From SIG307 sp045596385 (GTDB lineage: Bacteria; Bacillota; Clostridia; Lachnospirales; Lachnospiraceae): a stretch of 64,000 nt of DNA. The notes beneath the pieces were generated by a model. The model ran no database searches and was not told where the DNA came from. It saw only the letters and a program-made list of their open reading frames with translations. Below are positions 61,236 through 64,000 of this stretch, piece after piece. The DNA lies in the NCBI GenBank assembly GCA_045596385.1, contig JAZOCC010000004.1, forward strand, positions 1 to 64,000, in the 5' to 3' direction. The number at the start of each line of letters is the position of its first letter. Within the stretch, counting starts at the first letter, position 1. Position numbers and translations under genes: made by a program.

Positions 61236-61574
61236 ATGTTTCAGTTTTTAACAACGGGTGCGGCACAGCCGGCGAGTCCGACCGGTGCTCTTTTGTCTTG
61301 GGTGATTATGATTGTCGCATTTGGTTTGATTTTCTATTTTATGGCAATCAGACCGCAGAAGAAGCAACAGAAAAAGCAGGATGAGATGATGGCATCTATC
61401 GCAATCGGGGACAGCGTTTTGACGACCGCAGGTTTCTACGGTATTGTTATTGATATTGTAAATGAAGAGGTTATCATTATCGAGTTCGGTAACAATAAGA
61501 ACTGTCGTATTCCGATGAGAAAGAGTTGTGTTGTGGAAATAGAAAAGCCGATGGAAGAGAATAAGGCGAAGTAG
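61236..61574 (+). CDS. yajC: preprotein translocase subunit YajC
   Basis: 112 residues from ATG 61236 (AAGGAGG upstream). One membrane helix (about 18–40; WVIMIVAFGLIFYFMAI), then RPQKKQQKKQDEMMASIAIGD and LTTAGFYGIVIDIVNEEVIIIE, the YajC hallmark. Accessory to SecDF. The usual secDF genes do not follow in this window. Terminated at 61601. Confidence 0.94.
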   Translation: MFQFLTTGAAQPASPTGALLSWVIMIVAFGLIFYFMAIRPQKKQQKKQDEMMASIAIGDSVLTTAGFYGIVIDIVNEEVIIIEFGNNKNCRIPMRKSCVVEIEKPMEENKAK

Positions 61575-61600
61575 TCTTTAGGAGAATAGGATAAAAAGAG

Positions 61601-61633
61601 ACGGGATATTGCATGATGCAGTATCCCGTTTTG
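61601..61633 (+). terminator. intrinsic terminator after yajC
   Basis: ACGGGATATTGCAT (61601–61614) and ATGCAGTATCCCGT (61616–61629) form a 14-bp stem (G·T included), followed by TTTG. Confidence 0.85.
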
Positions 61634-61764
61634 CGTGCAGGCAAAGTGAGCATTGAAACGCTGCCGCAAGTTTACTTGCAGGCAGCGGTGAAATGAGAAC
61701 GCGCACACGACCGAGTGACAAAGTCACGAGGTGCGTGTGAAGTGCGAAGTGCAAGCCTGCACGC
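61633..61764. repeat. MITE-like structured repeat bounded by 10-bp inverted ends
   Basis: GCGTGCAGGC (61633–61642) and GCCTGCACGC (61755–61764) are perfect inverted ends of a 132-bp element. Inside are a CGCTGCC…GGCAGCG hairpin and ACGCGCACACGACCGAGTGA…CACGAGGTGCGTGTG, related to the array at 1–176 (ACGCGCCCACGACTGAG). The stem bases differ between copies but stay complementary: CGGC/GCCG there, TGAC/GTCA here. No ORF. Possibly a non-autonomous mobile element or a structured RNA/DNA unit. Confidence 0.75.
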
Positions 61765-61769
61765 AAAGA

Positions 61770-62639
61770 TTAACTTTTATGTTCTTCCAAATACCGGTAA
61801 AGAGGCTCCAAAAGAGTATCCGGAATATTCAGATTATGATTTCTTCCGGTTCCCAGATACAGGTTCGGTTTGTTTGCACCGTGGAAATCCGTACCGCCGG
61901 TCATTAAGAGGTCGAAACGATTGGCCAGACTGTAGCATATCTGTTCATCAAAGCCGGTGTTGGAGGAGTAGTAAACTTCTAAGCCTGCCAGTCCGGCGTT
62001 TTTTAACCGTTTTATCAGGGCTTCTAATTCTGCCGGAGGAAGCTTGTACAGCAAAGGATGTGCCAGTACCGGGATGCCCCCTGCTTGTAGAATCAGGGAA
62101 ATGGCCAGCTCCGGCTGCATATATTCTCTCGGAACAAAGCATGGAGCATCATAGTTTAAATAACGTTTAAAGGCTTCCTCTGAATTTTTAACATGGTGGT
62201 GTTCAATCAGATATTTGGCAAAATGTGCTCTGGTAATGACTGTGTCGGGGTTGAGACGGCGTAGTTCTTCCAGCGTCAGAGGGATGCCCAAAGCGCGGAA
62301 ACGTTCTGCCATAAGTTCATTTCGGCGGTCACGGGCGTCTACCGCCTCTTCCAAAGCATGGATTAAAACAGGACTTGTTTCATCGATAAAGAGTCCCAGA
62401 ATGTGAATGTCTCTCTTTTGATAGGCGGCAGAGATTTCTGTGCCGGAAATGACGGTAAGCCCGGAAGTAGAACCGGTGGCGGCAAGAAACGCTGCTTTTT
62501 TTGCCCGTTTGATGCCGGATACGGTATCGTGGTCTGTGAGGGCAAAGGCTGAGAGGCCTGTTTGTACGGCCAGTGTGACTAATTCCTCCGGAGAAAGTGT
62601 GCCGTCGGAATGATCGGAATGTACATGAAGATCAATCAT
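61770..62639 (-). CDS. PHP domain phosphoesterase (YciV/RNase AM-like)
   Basis: 289 residues from ATG 62639 (AAGGAG upstream; the longer frame has no site). PHP metal motifs: HVHSDHSDG (His/His/Asp), LTDHDTV and the glutamate in GTEISA, ending with GTDFHGANK. Resembles TrpH/YciV, which are 5'-3' exoribonuclease/oligonucleotidase and pAp phosphatases. Cytoplasmic. The 3' end is 5 bp from the MITE-like repeat. Confidence 0.88.
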   Translation of the reverse strand: MIDLHVHSDHSDGTLSPEELVTLAVQTGLSAFALTDHDTVSGIKRAKKAAFLAATGSTSGLTVISGTEISAAYQKRDIHILGLFIDETSPVLIHALEEAVDARDRRNELMAERFRALGIPLTLEELRRLNPDTVITRAHFAKYLIEHHHVKNSEEAFKRYLNYDAPCFVPREYMQPELAISLILQAGGIPVLAHPLLYKLPPAELEALIKRLKNAGLAGLEVYYSSNTGFDEQICYSLANRFDLLMTGGTDFHGANKPNLYLGTGRNHNLNIPDTLLEPLYRYLEEHKS

Positions 62640-62760
62640 AAGGTACTCCTTTGTTTGATGTATTATAAGTAGTATATCATAAAAAAATATGTGTAACAAG
62701 GGAATGAGAGGGAACTTGTTTTCATATAGTAAAACAAAGGAAAAATAAGGGAGAAATGGG

Positions 62761-63114
62761 ATGGAAAATAAAAAGGTCATGAAGGAAATCGGAATTGCGG
62801 TGGGACTCTCTGCACTTGTGACACTTCTTTTTCTGGTAGTGACGGCAGTTCTGATGTTGAATGCGGGGCTTGGGGAGGAGACGGTTTCGAAGCTGATGCT
62901 GGCAGGCTATGTGCTGGCTCCGGCGGCAGGAGGCTTTTTTCTGGGGAAAAGGCGGAAGGTGAATCGTTTTCTCTGGGGACTGTGCGTGGGCGGAGTTTAT
63001 TTCATGGTTTATGCTGTATTGGCGTTGTGCATGAAGGAGGTACCGCTTGGGGATATTATGTGGGTGGCGGTTCCAGTTTGTCTCGGTGGTATGGCAGGTG
63101 GGATGTTAAGCTAG
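62761..63114 (+). CDS. TIGR04086-type membrane protein
   Basis: 117 residues, about four membrane helices (12–35, 44–60, 70–90, 95–115), with GGFFLGKRRKVNRFLWGL in the loop. Similar to the TIGR04086 family common in Clostridia near yajC/secDF genes. Start after GGGAGAAATGGG. Function unknown. Confidence 0.75.
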   Translation: MENKKVMKEIGIAVGLSALVTLLFLVVTAVLMLNAGLGEETVSKLMLAGYVLAPAAGGFFLGKRRKVNRFLWGLCVGGVYFMVYAVLALCMKEVPLGDIMWVAVPVCLGGMAGGMLS

Positions 63115-63128
63115 GGAAAAAGAAGTGC

Positions 63129-63157
63129 TTCACAGCGGAGGTAAAATGTGGTATACT
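63129..63157 (+). promoter_or_regulatory. promoter upstream of gdpP
   Basis: TTCACA (63129–63134), 17-bp spacer, TATACT (63152–63157). A small CCTGT/ACAGG dyad lies at 63167–63181. Confidence 0.55.
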
Positions 63158-63234
63158 GTTTATGAACCTGTCTATAACAGGCAGGGCGGACGGTTACTGT
63201 TGTTAGAATAGACAAAGAGTAAAGGGAGAACGCT

Positions 63235-64000
63235 ATGAGACGAATCATTAAATTAAAAGGAGCGATGCGGCTGTATCTGAACTGGCCGATTTTTTTGACA
63301 ATCCTTTTGATTTGCATGAATTTAAGTATACTGACGATAGATAAAACGGCTGCGGGAGTAATGGCAATTTTTGTGGTGTTGTATGCAGTGATAGCCTTTT
63401 TATTGTATTTTGTAAAGAAGCCGTTAATTGTGAATGAAATGATACGTTTTGCTGCGGGATACAGTCAGGTACAGCGCAGATTGCTGAAGGAGCTGGCAAT
63501 TCCGTATGCGGTGATGGATACGGAAGGGACGATTCTCTGGGCCAATGACGAATTTATGGATTTGGCCGAAGAATCTCCGAAGGCAAAAAACATTAAGTCC
63601 ATTATTCCGGAGATTACGGCGGAAAACCTACCGACGGTGGAGAATGATGTGAGCCTGCATGTGACTGTCGGTGAGCGTAATTTTGAGGTGTGTCTGCGTG
63701 TGGTAAATACACCGAGCTTTGATGAGGATATTTTGTGGCAGGAAATGCAACGACACAATAATGAGTTGATTGCGTTGTATTTATATGACGAGACAGAGAT
63801 TGTATCTTTGCAGAAGGAGAATGAAGACCAGAGACTGATTACCGGTCTTTTGTATATTGATAATTACGAAGAAGCGTTTGAAAATATCGACGAGGTACGG
63901 CGTTCCCTGCTTACCGCACTGGTGGACCGAAAGATTAACAAGTATATGGTAAGCATCGATGCCATTATTAAAAAGCTGGAAAAGGACAAGTATATTTTTG
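63235..64000 (+). CDS. gdpP: GdpP-type c-di-AMP phosphodiesterase (5' part, cut by the window end)
   Basis: 255 codons are present. Start ATG 63235 after AAAGGGAG. Two membrane helices (about 17–36 and 40–60), a PAS-like haem-binding region (about 80–180, IPYAVMDTEGTILWANDEF) and the start of a modified GGDEF (YIDNYEEAFENIDE). The catalytic DHH/DHHA1 domain lies beyond the window. Degrades c-di-AMP to control potassium and wall homeostasis. An intact stop cannot be checked here. Confidence 0.9.
   Translation, partial: MRRIIKLKGAMRLYLNWPIFLTILLICMNLSILTIDKTAAGVMAIFVVLYAVIAFLLYFVKKPLIVNEMIRFAAGYSQVQRRLLKELAIPYAVMDTEGTILWANDEFMDLAEESPKAKNIKSIIPEITAENLPTVENDVSLHVTVGERNFEVCLRVVNTPSFDEDILWQEMQRHNNELIALYLYDETEIVSLQKENEDQRLITGLLYIDNYEEAFENIDEVRRSLLTALVDRKINKYMVSIDAIIKKLEKDKYIF

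Overview
The window looks like a chromosomal segment of a Clostridia bacterium, most likely a motile Lachnospiraceae (genus not resolvable). Reasons: strong AGGAGG ribosome sites, a T-box leader, the tgt–yajC order, a SpoA/FliM-like peptide, many ECF sigma/anti-sigma and AraC one-component regulators, ferredoxin-type aldo/keto reductases, and GC-moderate housekeeping genes. Nearly all genes lie on the + strand. No rRNA, tRNA, CRISPR array, transposase or prophage structural gene was found.

Layout. 1–1.7 kb: tandem structured repeats, then NUDIX hydrolase, unknown and GNAT genes. 1.9–4.4 kb: a CofE-like ligase and a GMP synthase whose glutaminase domain is eroded. 4.7–10.1 kb: an AT-rich defence island made of a DNA methyltransferase next to a DpnI-type (methyl-dependent) endonuclease, then the two-gene Hachiman system (HamA nuclease, HamB helicase). 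10.2–13.5 kb: an APH-like kinase, a MerR/GyrI regulator, and a PBECR4-like putative nuclease behind its own promoter, a structured RNA leader and a terminator. 13.6–20.2 kb: an array of AraC-type regulators each fused to a different ligand or enzyme-like domain (GyrI, double GyrI, C39/BtrH-like, APH kinase), interrupted by a T-box leader in front of a GNAT gene.

20.3–28.8 kb: a ceramidase-like hydrolase, two esterases, a divergent cupin–AraC regulator, a Gfo/Idh/MocA ×2 plus TIM-barrel epimerase operon, a HAD hydrolase and an α/β hydrolase. 28.9–37.2 kb: three ECF sigma modules. In the first, the partner membrane protein carries a whole extracytoplasmic serpin; in the third it carries a bacterial Ig-like domain also found in the second module. 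37.4–48.2 kb: two GGDEF–EAL proteins, an ABC exporter, a BlaI–M56 peptidase pair with visible dyad operators, and an aldo/keto reductase.

48.4–64 kb: GNAT, ArgC, a cytoplasmic GH9 glycosidase, a second ferredoxin-type aldo/keto reductase, a Cu/Zn superoxide dismutase without signal peptide, a LexA-boxed radical-SAM DNA-repair pair, YitT, an FAD–Rieske oxidoreductase, a FliM-peptide protein, an HPr-like protein, tgt–yajC, another copy of the structured repeat, a PHP phosphoesterase, a TIGR04086-type membrane protein and the 5' part of gdpP.

The most unusual points are the methyltransferase/DpnI pairing with a look-alike winged helix on both proteins, the serpin built as an anti-sigma sensor, the pseudoknotted RNA plus PBECR4 gene, and the effector-swapped AraC array. 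All functions are inferred from sequence reading; no database search was run.
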